Of a stretch of DNA of 64,000 nt, positions 35,661 to 46,176 are shown in pieces; position 1 is the first letter of the stretch; each line of letters starts with the position of its first letter. The position numbers and the translations under genes are program-made. The notes beneath the pieces were generated by a model. It worked only from the letters and a program-made list of their open reading frames with translations, searched no databases and was not told the DNA's origin. Source of the DNA: Tyto alba (taxonomy: Eukaryota; Chordata; Aves; Strigiformes; Tytonidae); NCBI RefSeq assembly GCF_018691265.1, contig NW_024881298.1, positions 690,049 through 754,048 of the forward strand, written 5' to 3'.

Positions 35661-37180
35661 CTTGCTGTGCCGCTCTGGTGTCCTTTGAGGGGGGGAGAGG
35701 AGTCGGAAGCATCTTTGGAGCTTTTTAAGGGGCTTTTTGGAGGTGATGGGGGAGTGGGTAGTGCTGCTTTGGGGGAAATCCATCTCCCTGGGCTCTGGGG
35801 CAGGAACCCTACGATTGCTGTTGGCTCAGGAGAAGGATGGGGGAAGAAAACAGGGTTTCAGGCCCACAGTGGCATCCTGCATCCTCCCGGCAGGAGGTGC
35901 CCAGAGCAGGGGCTGTGTTGGATGAAATGTCCTGGGCAGAGTCAGTCAGGCCGTGCCTTACAAAGACGTCAAGCTTTCCCTTCCCTCAGTCTGCCCCTCG
36001 CTCTGGGAACGGCCCTGGGGATGGAGGGCTGGGGGACGGAGCGCCGAGGGAAATGGCCACCTTCATCTCAGCTCTGCCCAAACCGCTTGGGAAGGAGGAG
36101 AGCAACTGAAGTGGAGATGAGATGTTTAGGGCCCCCCGTCCCCCCTGGGGCTCTCCTCTCCTCGGCCCCAGGCAGCACCTTCCCCCCCTCCAAACTGGCC
36201 GCAGGCACGGCAGTGACAGAGGATTTGTGGCCTCCTCACTGGCATGAGCGAGCCTGGGCCTCAGCTTCCTCCTGCGTGGGCTGCTACAAGGGCAGCTGGG
36301 GCCTCCCTCTGGGGAGCCCCCTATCCAGGCTAAATAATATTAATCAGCTGCAGGGGCATCCCAGGGCTGGTTTTGCCCAGAGCAGCCCCCAGCAGGGTGC
36401 AGGCACAGGGTGGGTGTCACCTGGGCTGTGGCTGAGCAGAGGCTGAGGGCGGCCATGGAGCGAGGGGGCCGGGGGGACCAGGACCCCATTGCCCGTGGAG
36501 GGGCTCACAGCTGGTCCTGGGTCCCGGCCCCTGCGTGTGTGATGTCGTTAGGAGGTGATGCCATAATGGGGCACGTTCCAACCCCCCCGGCAGACAGGGT
36601 TTCAGAGCTTCAGTGTTCCGGCCATGCCACCACCGGTCCCTGCCGGCACGCTGCTCTCTGTCCCAGGGCTGCCGGTGTCCTCCCAGCCCGCCCAGCTCCA
36701 CCCCGTCACCTCCCAGCTGCCACAGGCCAGCGTCTGGCAGGGGGTGCCAGGGCCCATGGGGGAGGTGACAACGCAACAGGGACAACGCGGCGGCAGGCAG
36801 CAGCAGGCAGCAAGTGGGCAGCAGCAAGCGGAGAGCATCCCATGGCAGCAGCGTGCCCACCAAGCGAGCCAGAGCCCTGAGGTACCCCACGGGGCAGAGT
36901 GCCCCACACCGCCCCAGCCGCTTCTGACAGCTGGGCACAGAAGCTGTGGGGCACAACCCCTGGGACATGCGACCCGCACCCGCCCGCCCCAGCCCCAGCC
37001 CCCTCCCATCTCTCTCTTTCCGTCTTCAGTCATTAAAGGGTTGAGGATTGTTTCACAGCGCCTCTGCCAGCGGGCATTCCTGCAGCGGGAGGCGGGGGGG
37101 TTAACGCAGCCCCTGCCCCATGCGTAGATCTGACCCTCCACCTCGTCACCCCACTGTATGAGGAACCCCCCATGATTGGA
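35661..37180. other. GC-rich interval, no gene recognised
   Basis: Long open frames on both strands (for example 36624-37127, Gln-rich) come from GC-rich, CAG-rich sequence. No domain, splice pattern or known family was seen, and a small unrecognised gene cannot be excluded. Confidence 0.35.
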
Positions 37181-37189
37181 GATGTTTAG

Positions 37190-37500
37190 TCAAAATGTTA
37201 ATCCCCGCACTCAGGGTAAACAAACTAGAAAGAGCTCTCAGAAATCTATCTGCTGCCATGGAAGCCACAGCAATCACACAGCAGATGCCACTTCAGCCTC
37301 ACAAGAGGAAAATCCTCATTTAGCTTTGATAGCGGGACAAAATCATCTAGTACTTGCAATGCTTACCCTGCACCAAGGAGGTGCCTGTGCATTGATTCAC
37401 AGTGCCTCTTGTGCCGATGTTAACAAATCTCAACAAACTCAACACAACGTCCCGTGCCACTTCCAAATATTTCCACGTTACATCAAATCACAATAGATCC
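37190..37500 (+). pseudogene. env: Retroviral env TM ectodomain fragment
   Basis: One frame has a TM heptad-like stretch ('LERALRNLSAAMEA'); after a frame change comes 'HLVLAMLTLHQGGACALIH'. This matches the pattern of the immunosuppressive-domain and disulfide-loop region (..L..QGG.C..) of class I retroviral TM proteins. The first Cys of the CC pair appears replaced. It is a short fragment with no anchor and no LTR on its own strand nearby. Confidence 0.6.
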
Positions 37501-37574
37501 TGCTGGATTTTCACTTTCTGAGCTGTTTAGTTAGATACCATCTCGTTATGGTACACCAGAAATCATTGGGCAAC

Positions 37575-37889
37575 TTTTCTGATTGATTTGAATACCAAGA
37601 GGGGAGGGTAATGATTAGCATATTCATGTTATTTCCTGGAAATCATTATCATATGCTAATGTCTCCAGCCCACGCGTGGTTATGTTGGACGGGGGTCCTC
37701 TGGTGAACGTCAATAGTCTTCCTCACTGTGTGTGCTGGTTGAACTCCATCCTTGGACATGCTCATTTCATCTTTGACTGATCTTCCAAACGAAAACCAGT
37801 CCCTTCTGGTACCTACTGTTTTGCCTCAAGGTCCATAACCAGTACCCATTGTTTTAATTGTGAGTCCATCACAATTCATACAGTGATCA
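37575..37889 (-). repeat. Gamma ERV LTR fragment
   Basis: The plus strand matches 24030-24350 of the arm 2 LTR with moderate divergence (shared 'gggtaatgattagcat', 'aaatcattatcatatgctaa'). It is cut at 37889 by element X, right after 'gtgatcaagg'. Confidence 0.8.
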
Positions 37890-38290
37890 AGGTGATCTAA
37901 GGAAACCAGATGGCCCCCTCACCCTCAGGAAACATTGCACCTGGGGATTGAGACATGCCCTTTGTCTGTTAAGATTGCTTGCTGGGACATGCCCTGTGTT
38001 TGTTGGGACATGCTCTGTGTTTTGTTAAGACATGCCGTTTATCTGATAACATGGGAGTTGCTAGGGGACGGTTGGCGCCAGGGGATTGGGGTGGGGGATA
38101 TTTTAAGGGTTTCTCAGAACTAATTGTAATATCCCCTCCCTGTTCCCGTAATTGTGATACAGGAGTAACATTCTACGTAACAAAAAGGAGCCGCGCACGC
38201 ATTTGGAGGAAATGATTCCCCCGTGCGCCCAGCGCTGAATAAACATAGCTACTGTATAACCTTCCTGGTTCTAAAGTCGTGATTCCACTC
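37890..38290 (+). repeat. LTR-like element X, copy 2
   Basis: Reverse-complement relative of 32455-32885, starting TGATCTAAGG. It carries repeated 'gacatgcc' words and AATAAA near 38237. The 190 bases that follow (38291-38480) are C-rich and could be its leader, but this could not be verified. Confidence 0.65.
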
Positions 38291-38480
38291 CCCAAAGGCA
38301 CACCCCACCCTAGCTCCCTGTCCCTAAGGGCCCGAGCGTGCTTGCTCTTCTCCGAGCTGCTCTCGCTCCCCTTGAAACCCCAGATCCCATTGCAACCCCC
38401 CATCCCAACACTAACCCCGGCTGGCTCCCAGCTCTTTCCTTCAGTGCCCGCAGCAGCCCCGCCCCCGGGCCGGGGCGGGC

Positions 38481-38930
38481 TGCGGAGCCCCGAAGGAATG
38501 ACACGCCGAGACGGATTCAATGTGGGTGATAGAGCATCATATATCGTGTGTGTTTATTAGTCCAGGGTACATATATTTATACAGACAATGCTAATTATTA
38601 TGCCTACTAGTCACTAGCTGATTGGCTTAAGCTCTAAGGGTCGTATTCGCACGGTCCACCTACTTGCAGTTAGCTAACAGCACAAGCTTCTCATAACACT
38701 AAGTTTCTCGTGCCACTATTTCTAATTCCTCTTAACTTGTTTTCAACACACCACGGTACACAGGGCCGACGCGTCCTTGACATTCTTCATGTATCAGCAG
38801 CTGCGAGCAGCTGCAGGCAAACCCTAGTGAGGCTCAGCATCAGCGAGGCAGCATCAGCCCCTAGAACAGGCTCTGATCGTACAACTGCTCGGTGGGCTCA
38901 GGACCCTTGTCTCTGAGCCATTCTCCAACA
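38481..38930 (-). repeat. K-type LTR, internally deleted
   Basis: Same family as 39790-40324 but 450 bp, missing one of the internal tandem segments around the 'cataacacta' words. The upper edge joins gamma gag (38931). The lower edge joins unrelated C-rich sequence. The flanking hexamers (gcgggc / tctcat) do not match, so there is no TSD and a rearrangement at one edge is likely. Confidence 0.85.
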
Positions 38931-39789
38931 TCTCATCAATGGGATTTCCTGTCTCATTAATTAAGAGTGTCATTGTTACATTTTTATATGCTGGTGGGTC
39001 AGTTTTAATCAATCGATTCCTATGAGTGACAGACAAGGCAGCTTGCACCATTCTGTCAGGGTCTCCTATAAAGATTGACAATTTCATCCCTTCCTCCTTC
39101 ATCCGCTGTATACAATCTCGCAAAGTATACCAGGGATGTTCCCCACCTGGCCAATCACTCTCTGTGGGGTATTTATTAGTACATCCCCGGGTGGCCAAGG
39201 TTAACAAATTTGTATCCGGAGGATTATTTTGGAATGCATCTTGCACAGAGTCCGAACTCAAAACTAAAGACTTCCTAGAGTCCCCTGGATCTAGGGTTAC
39301 CCCCGTTGTGCAAATGCACCATCCAAGAGAGCAGGGGTTCCCCCGGTCTCTGCTTAAATCTTTCAATTATTTCATGCTGAGTATAATCCTCTATCACATC
39401 CTATCTTACTTGTTGCCCATTAGTATCCAATTCTATTTTCCGTCTCCACACTGGTTTTACATCCACAGGTTCATCTGAGGAACCAGCCTCAACAGAACCC
39501 GTAGAATCCCAAATATCTCCACCCCATCTGTCAGGATCCCACTGTACCCCTGCTTCTGCAATCACAGCATGCACGTTCCTACAGTTTACTCGTCCCCTTC
39601 TTTTCTTATACTGTGCAACTCTTACTGCAGCCCTTTCAGCTAAAGTCTGATAAGGATCCAACTTATCAGCAAGCAACTTGTTTTGACACTGTAACATTAC
39701 AATTTGATTTTGCCAATCACACATCTGTTGCTCCACGTCGGAGCGCTCTAACAACAGTTTTCCTTTCTGTTGGTGCTGTTTCCGATATG
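38931..39789 (-). pseudogene. gag: Gamma-like ERV gag fragment, downstream of the solo LTR
   Basis: Minus-strand frames 39853-39401 and 39366-38931 are broken by a stop near 39400. Features are a Gln-rich coiled segment ('QQMCDWQNQIVMLQ'), an acidic linker ('GSSDEPVDVKPVW') and a capsid-like part with Trp and Pro residues ('SDWPGGEHPWYTL'). This is not similar to the K-type gag proteins. The strand is continuous with 40331-40556 once the solo LTR is allowed for. It is cut at 38930 by another LTR. Confidence 0.65.
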
Positions 39790-40324
39790 TGCGGAGTCGC
39801 GGACGAACGACACGCCGAGATGGGTTCAGTGTGGAAGATAGAGCATCAATCAACGTGTGTCTTTATTGGTCCAGGGTACATATATTTATACAGACAATGA
39901 TAATTATTATGCCTACTAGTCACTAGCTGATTGGCTTAAGCTCTAAAGGTCGTATTCGCACGGTCCACCTACTTGCAGTTAGCTTACAGCACAAGCTTCT
40001 CATAACACTAAGTTTCTCATGCTACTATTTCTGATTCCTGTTGACTTGTTTTCGATACACGACAGTACCGTAACACAATGTTTCTCAGACCACCGTTATC
40101 ATAACACTAGGTTTCTCAGACCACTATTCCTAATTCCCCTTAACCTGTTTTCGACACACCACGGTACACAGGGCTGAAGCGTCCTTGACATTCCTCCTGT
40201 ATCAGCAGCTGCGAGCAGCTGCAGGCAAACCCTAGTGAGGCTCAGCATCAGCAGCTAGAGCAGGCTCTGATCATACAATTGCTCGGTGGGCCCAGGACCC
40301 TTGTCTCTGAGCCATTCTCCAACA
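39790..40324 (-). mobile_element. Solo K-type LTR inside gamma gag, with 6-bp TSD
   Basis: The 535-bp LTR starts TGTTGGAG and ends CA on the minus strand. It is flanked by GATATG at 39784-39789 and 40325-40330. The size equals the ERV-3 LTRs. It splits a retroviral gag reading frame. Internal proviral sequence was lost, presumably by LTR-LTR recombination. Confidence 0.95.
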
Positions 40325-40330
40325 GATATG

Positions 40331-40556
40331 CTGTTAACAAAACCCATCCCCATTTTTCTGAAGACACAATTTCTTTTCCTTTTTTGATAGATAATTTTTG
40401 CATGCATTTTAATACATCCAGAGGTTCAGCTTCTTTTACCCAACTTTCCCACTGTTCACATGGTCCTCTGACCTTAGCCCACTCAATAGTCAGCAAACTA
40501 CATGGAAAGATCTTCCCATCCAGGAATTTCAGATGGAGCCGATTCATTAAGTTTAG
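40331..40556 (-). pseudogene. gag: Gamma-like ERV gag, N-terminal part
   Basis: The frame from 40547 starts with Met and includes 'KFLDGKIFPCSLLTIEWAKV', then a Trp-rich 'EKWGWVLLTAY' before the solo LTR interrupts it. The position just after a candidate 5' LTR and primer site supports a matrix identity. The protein family is otherwise not certain. Confidence 0.6.
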
Positions 40557-40603
40557 ATTTAAAAAATGACATTTTGTTCTGATCCTGTCCGTGATGCCAA
40601 ATT

Positions 40604-41381
40604 TGTTTTGCCAGTTGACGGGGTTAACACAAAGGACACAGACACCAAGCTAAAGAAATAGGCTTATTTTACTTTAGTTTAAAGCAGCAGAAAGAATAAG
40701 CAAGGTAATGTACCTAGTCATTACTACATAAAGTTAGCTATAGTGTTTAAGAAAGATCCATCACCAGTTGCCCTCCTACTTTACCATCACCCAGACCCGT
40801 GCACCAGCTGGGGATCCCCGTCACAGCGAAGGGTCGGAGAGCCTTTCCCGGCAGCTGGGAAGTCCCACGCAGGGCGTCCGCTCGTAGGTGAGGTCTGTGT
40901 CTGTGCTGTGAGAGGGTCCGGCTTTTATACAGTTTAACAAACAAGTCTATACAAAATGCACAGGAGATATCTGGTAGCTTGACATGCCTCACTCAGGCAT
41001 GGCCGGATCTGGCCAGGATCCGGGCACGTCTGAGGAGTTTCTGTTTTTCCTTACATTTGGGATTTATAGTTACTTCCTGTTGTTTACTTAGAGTTTTCAG
41101 GGGTTGTTCCCAGGGTTGCATTTCATGCTGATAAGATGCTGGTCGCTGGTCAGGGAATTCACTCAGAAGTCAACTGTGCTTTGAGGCTGATTGTTTAGGC
41201 CTTTTTGTTTCACTGTGTCATTCATCAGTGTCTAGAGACCTCACAGAAACCAGCTTCCTAACACAGGAATTTAAATGGCTTAAGATCAGTTGGTGAATTT
41301 TTCAGAATTCTTGACAAATTTCAAGGCATGTTTCAGGTTTCCCTGCAGATGAACCTGAAGCATGCAAACAGTCTTTGCTGT
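40604..41381 (-). repeat. Probable 5' LTR of the gamma-like gag element
   Basis: On the minus strand there is a TATA box (tataaaag, 40922-40929) and an AATAA-like signal near 40660. The region ends just upstream of a candidate primer site (tggcatcacggacagg, about 40582-40599) and gag. The start is unclear and may be cut by the ERV-2 LTR at 41382. The primer tRNA could not be assigned. Confidence 0.5.
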
Positions 41382-41785
41382 TGTGGTGAATTCTCGTGCC
41401 CGTACACAGCCTGGTCTCATGTCGGTGACGGATCCAGTCTCAGACGCCAATATGGTGTGCAGAAAGCGCTCGTTTATTAAGCCTCAGTGATACATATTTA
41501 TCTTATTCTGTGTTCCGTACACGCGCCAAGCATGCATACTACATTACAACTATAGGCTACTAACTACATATGTTAGTTTGTGATTGGTGCTGCAGGCCGA
41601 TCACTCGCTGTTCACGCGCCTTAGTGGATTGGCTGCTCTTTTTCCCAAGTCCATTCCCAGCTTCTTCTCTAAATGTTGATCCATCACTTTGTTTTCCATC
41701 ACTTTGTTTTCCTTGTGTCCTTGGTTGCCTTGGTGACTCTTATCATAGGTCCTGATATGGCTGCTGGGCCGCATAAACCCCCACA
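41382..41785 (-). repeat. 3' LTR of ERV-2
   Basis: 404 bp, TGTGGGGGTTTATG to GAATTCACCACA on the minus strand. A purine tract (agggaaaagcgggaaa) lies directly upstream at 41786-41801. The repeated 'catcactttgttttcc' words near 41680-41710 vary in number between the two LTRs. Confidence 0.9.
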
Positions 41786-41799
41786 TTTCCCGCTTTTCC

Positions 41800-42607
41800 C
41801 TATAATTGAAAAGATACAACATTTATACAATGAAAGAGGCAACTAAACATGAGAAGGGCACATAAGAGAAAAAGGAACAAACGGAGACCTTCTTTGATTA
41901 GCTGGCTAAGCCAGGGTCCAAGACCCCAGCCCGTGAAGAAGCTGTCAAATGGTGAGGCGCCTTCTTGAATGTGGTTGATATTTTCCTTTAGCTGAGCTAA
42001 CTGCTTGTGGATATTTACATGATGGTCTGACAAGTTCATGCAGCACATGCCTTCGAACTCCTGGCACCCATGTCCCTAAGCTAATAGGAGGGAATCAATA
42101 TCAGCTCTGTTCTGCAAGACTGCATGGTTAATAGAGGTGACATCGTTTAAGAGCTGTTCAAGCACAGCTGAGGTGATGTTGCTTTGTTTTACAGACCAGC
42201 AGGCTAGGTGTCTTAACTAATTTAAAGCGTGTCCCGCTGCAGCACCTGGGATAAGTATAGCTAAGGCCGCATCAACAGCTTTTGAATTTAGTTTAACATC
42301 ATCATCACAGTTAGAAGCAAAAACGTGTAAAGAGCGTTTGACTCGAGTCGTGTTAAGTGAAAGCAATTCTCGAAAATGTGGAGCAAACATGGTCAATTGT
42401 CCCAGATAACATGGTCCTGAAAGGATCGCCTACAGTTTGCAAGCTTAGGCAGAAATCCATATTCTCTGTTTGGTTTGCCCATGTTACCCAGACATTTTTT
42501 TGAGAATCTATGCGCGTAATTATTGCTAAAGCAACTGTTACACAAGACAAAAGTATTAGTAACAAGGATCTTGATGCCATTGCCAGTGTTGCAAAGCCTG
42601 CTCCCAA
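41800..42607 (-). pseudogene. env: ERV-2 env, SU mostly deleted, TM with stops
   Basis: Env starts at 42607 with a signal peptide-like run ('LLLILLSCVTVALAI') and a short SU start. Most of SU is missing, and near 42340 the sequence resumes at an 'RVKR' cleavage motif. TM has 'GHGCQEFEGMCCMNLSDH', an intact CX6CC of alpharetroviral type, with stops at about 42220 and 42078. The membrane anchor is in 41800-42048 ('LFLFLLCALLMFSCLF'). A betaretroviral pol with an alpharetroviral-type env is a mosaic also seen in ERV-1. Confidence 0.82.
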
Positions 42608-42863
42608 TTATTGGCTTTGATATTCTGAAAATGTGGCAGTCCTAGGTGTTTCTCACACCAGACTCCCAATACTTACTGTTGCAAAAGCATTTGGTTTAAA
42701 ATTATCTGATTTGTTTCAAAGAATTTACAATGTATTATGGCACATGGCATCAAATCTCCTATTAATCACAAAATTTCTGTCTCAATTACCAGCCTTTCTA
42801 ACTCAGTGCAGGGTAGGCCTAATGCTGTGGCTTCAACTTGACAGGTGAGGTCGAAGTCTGCTT

Positions 42864-43844
42864 CTACCCAGTCTCATTCCTGGCGTAGTCTTTGCCGTCT
42901 GATTCTTGGCTCTTCTGGGTAGTCTCTGGAACGGGTGCTGTAATAGGATTGTTGCATGAAGTATGAATGTCAGGTTTCATCCATTTAGAGGGTATCCACT
43001 GTGGTTCTTTCCCCTGTGTTGAAACACAAGCATATCCTCGACCATATGTTAATAACAAATATCCTGATTCCCACAGTTGTGTTTTGGGGTTCCATACTTT
43101 TACCTGAGGAGGTTTATTTGGTGTGGTTTCGGTGCGTGCATGTCTTTGTGCTGCAGTGGTATCATCGAGCACCGAGAGCCAATTGAGCACAAATAGAGTT
43201 TTATTCAGAAGTTCTTGGGGCAACAGGTCCTTTTCCCCCTCTTTCAATAATGTAAGATACCGTTTTAATGTGGCGTGTTTTCGTTCCACAATGCTCTGGC
43301 TTGTGGAATTATAAGGGATGCCTAGTGTGTGTAGGAGGGACTGTGTCATACAGAACTGTGATACTTTATTAGAGAGGTAAGCTGGGCCATTGTCTGTACG
43401 GATGGTAGCTGGCTTACCCATGGCTGCAATAGCAGCTCGCCAATGGGCTAGAACATGCTTGGCTGATGCCGTGCTGTGTGCCGTGGCCCATGTGAAACCC
43501 AAATTGGTGTCTACCGAAACATGGATATATTTATAGCGACCGAAAGGGGAGTATTCTGTGACATCTGTTTGCCAGAGGGCGTTTGGCTGTAAACCTCTAG
43601 GGTTTACCCCCTCACCCAAAGCGGGAATTCTGGCGCACCCAGGACACATGGAGATTATATCACGAGCTACCTGTAGAGGAATATGAAATTGTTTGACAAG
43701 CGATTTAGCAGGCTGGTGAGAAAATTTATGTGATGTCTCCGCTTGAGCCCTGAGGTTTACCTGAGCAGAAGAGACCAATTTTTCTGCTTCTGCATTGCTG
43801 TGTGTCAGATATCCGGGGGTGTTAGTATGGCTTTGAATAGGCAT
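42864..43844 (-). pseudogene. pol: ERV-2 integrase, intact frame
   Basis: 326 residues. The zinc domain reads 'HKFSHQPAKS' with 'MCPGCARIP' (HHCC). The core has the three acidic positions: 'WQTDVTEY', 'TDNGPAYLS' and the 'VERKHATLKRYL' Glu. The C-terminal domain ends with 'WIPSKWMKPD' and a hydrophilic tail. The nominal start lies inside the RNase H linker; in a virus this domain is cut from a polyprotein. Compared with ERV-1 all zinc ligands are present. Classed as pseudogene because it belongs to a defective provirus. Confidence 0.88.
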
Positions 43845-43880
43845 GATATAGAAAGGTGATGATCAAGCATTAATCAAATT

Positions 43881-45539
43881 TCACAGAGTGAACAATTCCT
43901 GAAATAAAATTTTGTTATCAATATATTTTAGAACTGCACGGTGTAAACAAGGAACCAGTGATGCTACGTATTTGGAATCTGTGACAATGTTAATAGGTTG
44001 AGAGTGTAATTGTAGTGCTACTCTGACTGCTTGTAATTCCAATACTTGCGCTGAACCTTGACCACATACACGATGTGTCTTTTGCTGTTGAGTTGCTGGA
44101 TCCGTCCACCAGATGCCTCCCTGACCTGAATGACTGCTGGCATCTGTGAAAACTGTGAGGTCTTGTAGTGGTCTAGAAGAGACAATAGGGATAGGTTCAA
44201 AAAGCACTTGTGAAGTGAACAGATCATAAGGAGGGTAGTGGGAACTGAGTTGAGAGGCACTGTAGGTAACAGCTAGCACTAGGGTAGAATCAGTCTGTAA
44301 GGCTAGCTGTAATACGTCTTCTGACATAAGAATGTAAATGGTGTGGAAGTAATCACCAGACAGGGTAAGGAGCCTCTGGGTGGCTCTACTAATGCATTCT
44401 CCTATCAAAGTGAACTGGGTAGTGATTGTTGTTTTACGGGTATGGGGTAAAAAGACCCACTCAATTATTCGGGGAGTTTTCTGGCATTCATTAGTTTGAA
44501 AAATAATACCATATAACTCCTGGTGAATACTGATAATGGCAAGGTGAACTGGTCGCTCAAGCAGTATGCGAGATGTGAACTTTTGTGCTATGTCATTTCC
44601 CAGCTGCTGTAGTAAGCAAGTTACCTCGCGAGAGGGAGTCCTCTCGATGGAGGTACCTTCCTTATGTTGCAGCAGTGCATAGAGAGGCTCTAGCTGAGTG
44701 TTGGAGATGCCTATTAATGGTCGCACCCATTGGAGTGATCCAACTAATTGTTGAACCTCGTGGAGGGTGGTAAATGTTGCAGGTATTTTTATGGGCAAGG
44801 GTCGGATTTGAGACTCAGAGACTACCACGCCCAAATACTTCCATGGCATAGTTTTTTGGATTTTTTCGGGGGCTATTGTCAGTCCCCATTGGCTTAATGT
44901 TTCTGCTAATAAGGGAACAAATACTGAAACATCAGTGGAATTATGTGCTATCACAATGTCATCCATGTAGTGATAAATAATATAATTGGGATACTGCAGT
45001 CGTATCGGGCGTAATGCTTGATCGACATACCATTGACAAATAGTGGGAGAGTTTTTCATTCCTTGTGGCAGGACAGTCCAGTGGTACCTCTTGTAAGGTT
45101 GTTCACGATTTATCGATGGTACAGAGAATGCAAATTTTTCCCAATTGTCTGGATGCAGTGGGATACTGAAAAAGCAATCCTTCAGATCAATGATCAATAA
45201 TTGCCAATTTTCTGGTAACATGGTCGGCATAGGTAATCCAGGTTGTAGAACACCCATGCTTTCCATAACATTGTTTATAGCACGTAAATCATGTAGTAAT
45301 CACCATTTTCCTGATTTTTTCTGGATAGTAAAAATAGGGGTGTTCCATGGACTAATGGACTCTTTTATCTGGCCCAGTGCCAACTGTTCAGTTACCAGAT
45401 CTTGAATTGCAGCCAATTTGTCTTTTGAAAGGGGCCACTGATCCACCCATACTGGTTGGGTAGTCTTCCACACTAATTTAAGCATGAGTTGCTGCTGATC
45501 AGTGGCCCTAATCAAAAAGACTGCAATCTTATACCCCAC
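43881..45539 (-). pseudogene. pol: ERV-2 reverse transcriptase and RNase H, one internal stop
   Basis: Frame 45539-45300 ends at a TGA just after 'KKSGKW' and continues in frame from 45297 to 43881. In ERV-1 a sense codon occupies this place (CGA-to-TGA decay is likely). RT has 'LLIIDLKDCFFSIPLH', 'TVLPQGMKNSPTICQ' and 'YHYMDDIVIAH'. RNase H has 'VFTDASSHSG', 'LELQAVRVAL' and 'IVTDSKYVASL'. A stop at 43881 separates RNase H from integrase. Confidence 0.9.
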
Positions 45540-45823
45540 TGACTCAGACAGTCCCGCCCCAACAATATGATCTCACAATTAACAACATATGGTCTGACTT
45601 TTGCGACTAACCCCTCTTCCTGAACCCATATTTCAACAAAGCTTTGACTAATTTGTGTACGTTGATTTCCCCCTATGCCCTGGATGGCAGTGAATGCCGC
45701 TTGACCTGGCCATTGTTTTGGCCATACACCTTGTGGAATGATTGTAACATCTGCTCCTGTGTCCATAAGGCAAGCCAAGCTCAGGACAATGTCCTTAGGC
45801 CCAGAGATCTCCACTGTTCTCAT
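45512..45823 (-). pseudogene. pro: ERV-2 aspartic protease
   Basis: About 100 residues, with catalytic 'LMDTGADVTII' and the C-terminal 'ILLGRDCL' motif. Both motifs are intact, as in an active retroviral protease monomer. The frame overlaps the start of the RT frame by about 28 bases, consistent with a pro-pol frame change. Confidence 0.88.
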
Positions 45824-45913
45824 GGGGCGCTGCAGGCCTATTTGCTGAACAAAAACAATTTGGGGATCTGTGGAACCGAATCCTCCCAGTCCCCTTTTCT
45901 TAGGACAGGCATT

Positions 45914-46162
45914 TCAAACCTGGGCTTGGAATGGAATTAATTGAGCGATCGGAGTCCCAGCCGTGATTGTTAGTGGTGGTGCTATGGTCCTGATCATGAT
46001 GCATATGGTCCCTGTGAAGTCTGTGTCGATAACTCTGAGGAGAACAATCAGTCCTTGCTTTGTAGCAGATGAGCATCCAAGCAATAGTGCGCTCATTCCG
46101 TAACCGATAGGTCCTTGTTCTGTTGATGAAATTACTTGTATTTGAGAATTTGTGAGCGTCAC
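45914..46162 (-). pseudogene. ERV-2 dUTPase domain
   Basis: Trimeric dUTPase-like segment with 'VIDTDFTGTICIMI' (motif 3) and a 'GTPIAQLIPF' C-terminal strand. It lies between gag and protease, the betaretroviral position. About 80 residues from the nominal start; the N-terminal part is likely fused to the gag end by frameshifting. Whether the active site is complete was not established. Confidence 0.82.
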
Positions 46163-46176
46163 ATCCGACGCGATCT

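Noticed and set aside
36417..37141. Overlapping long open frames on both strands in a GC-rich stretch
   Set aside because: Low-complexity, CAG-rich composition explains them; no splice sites or family resemblance could be supported.
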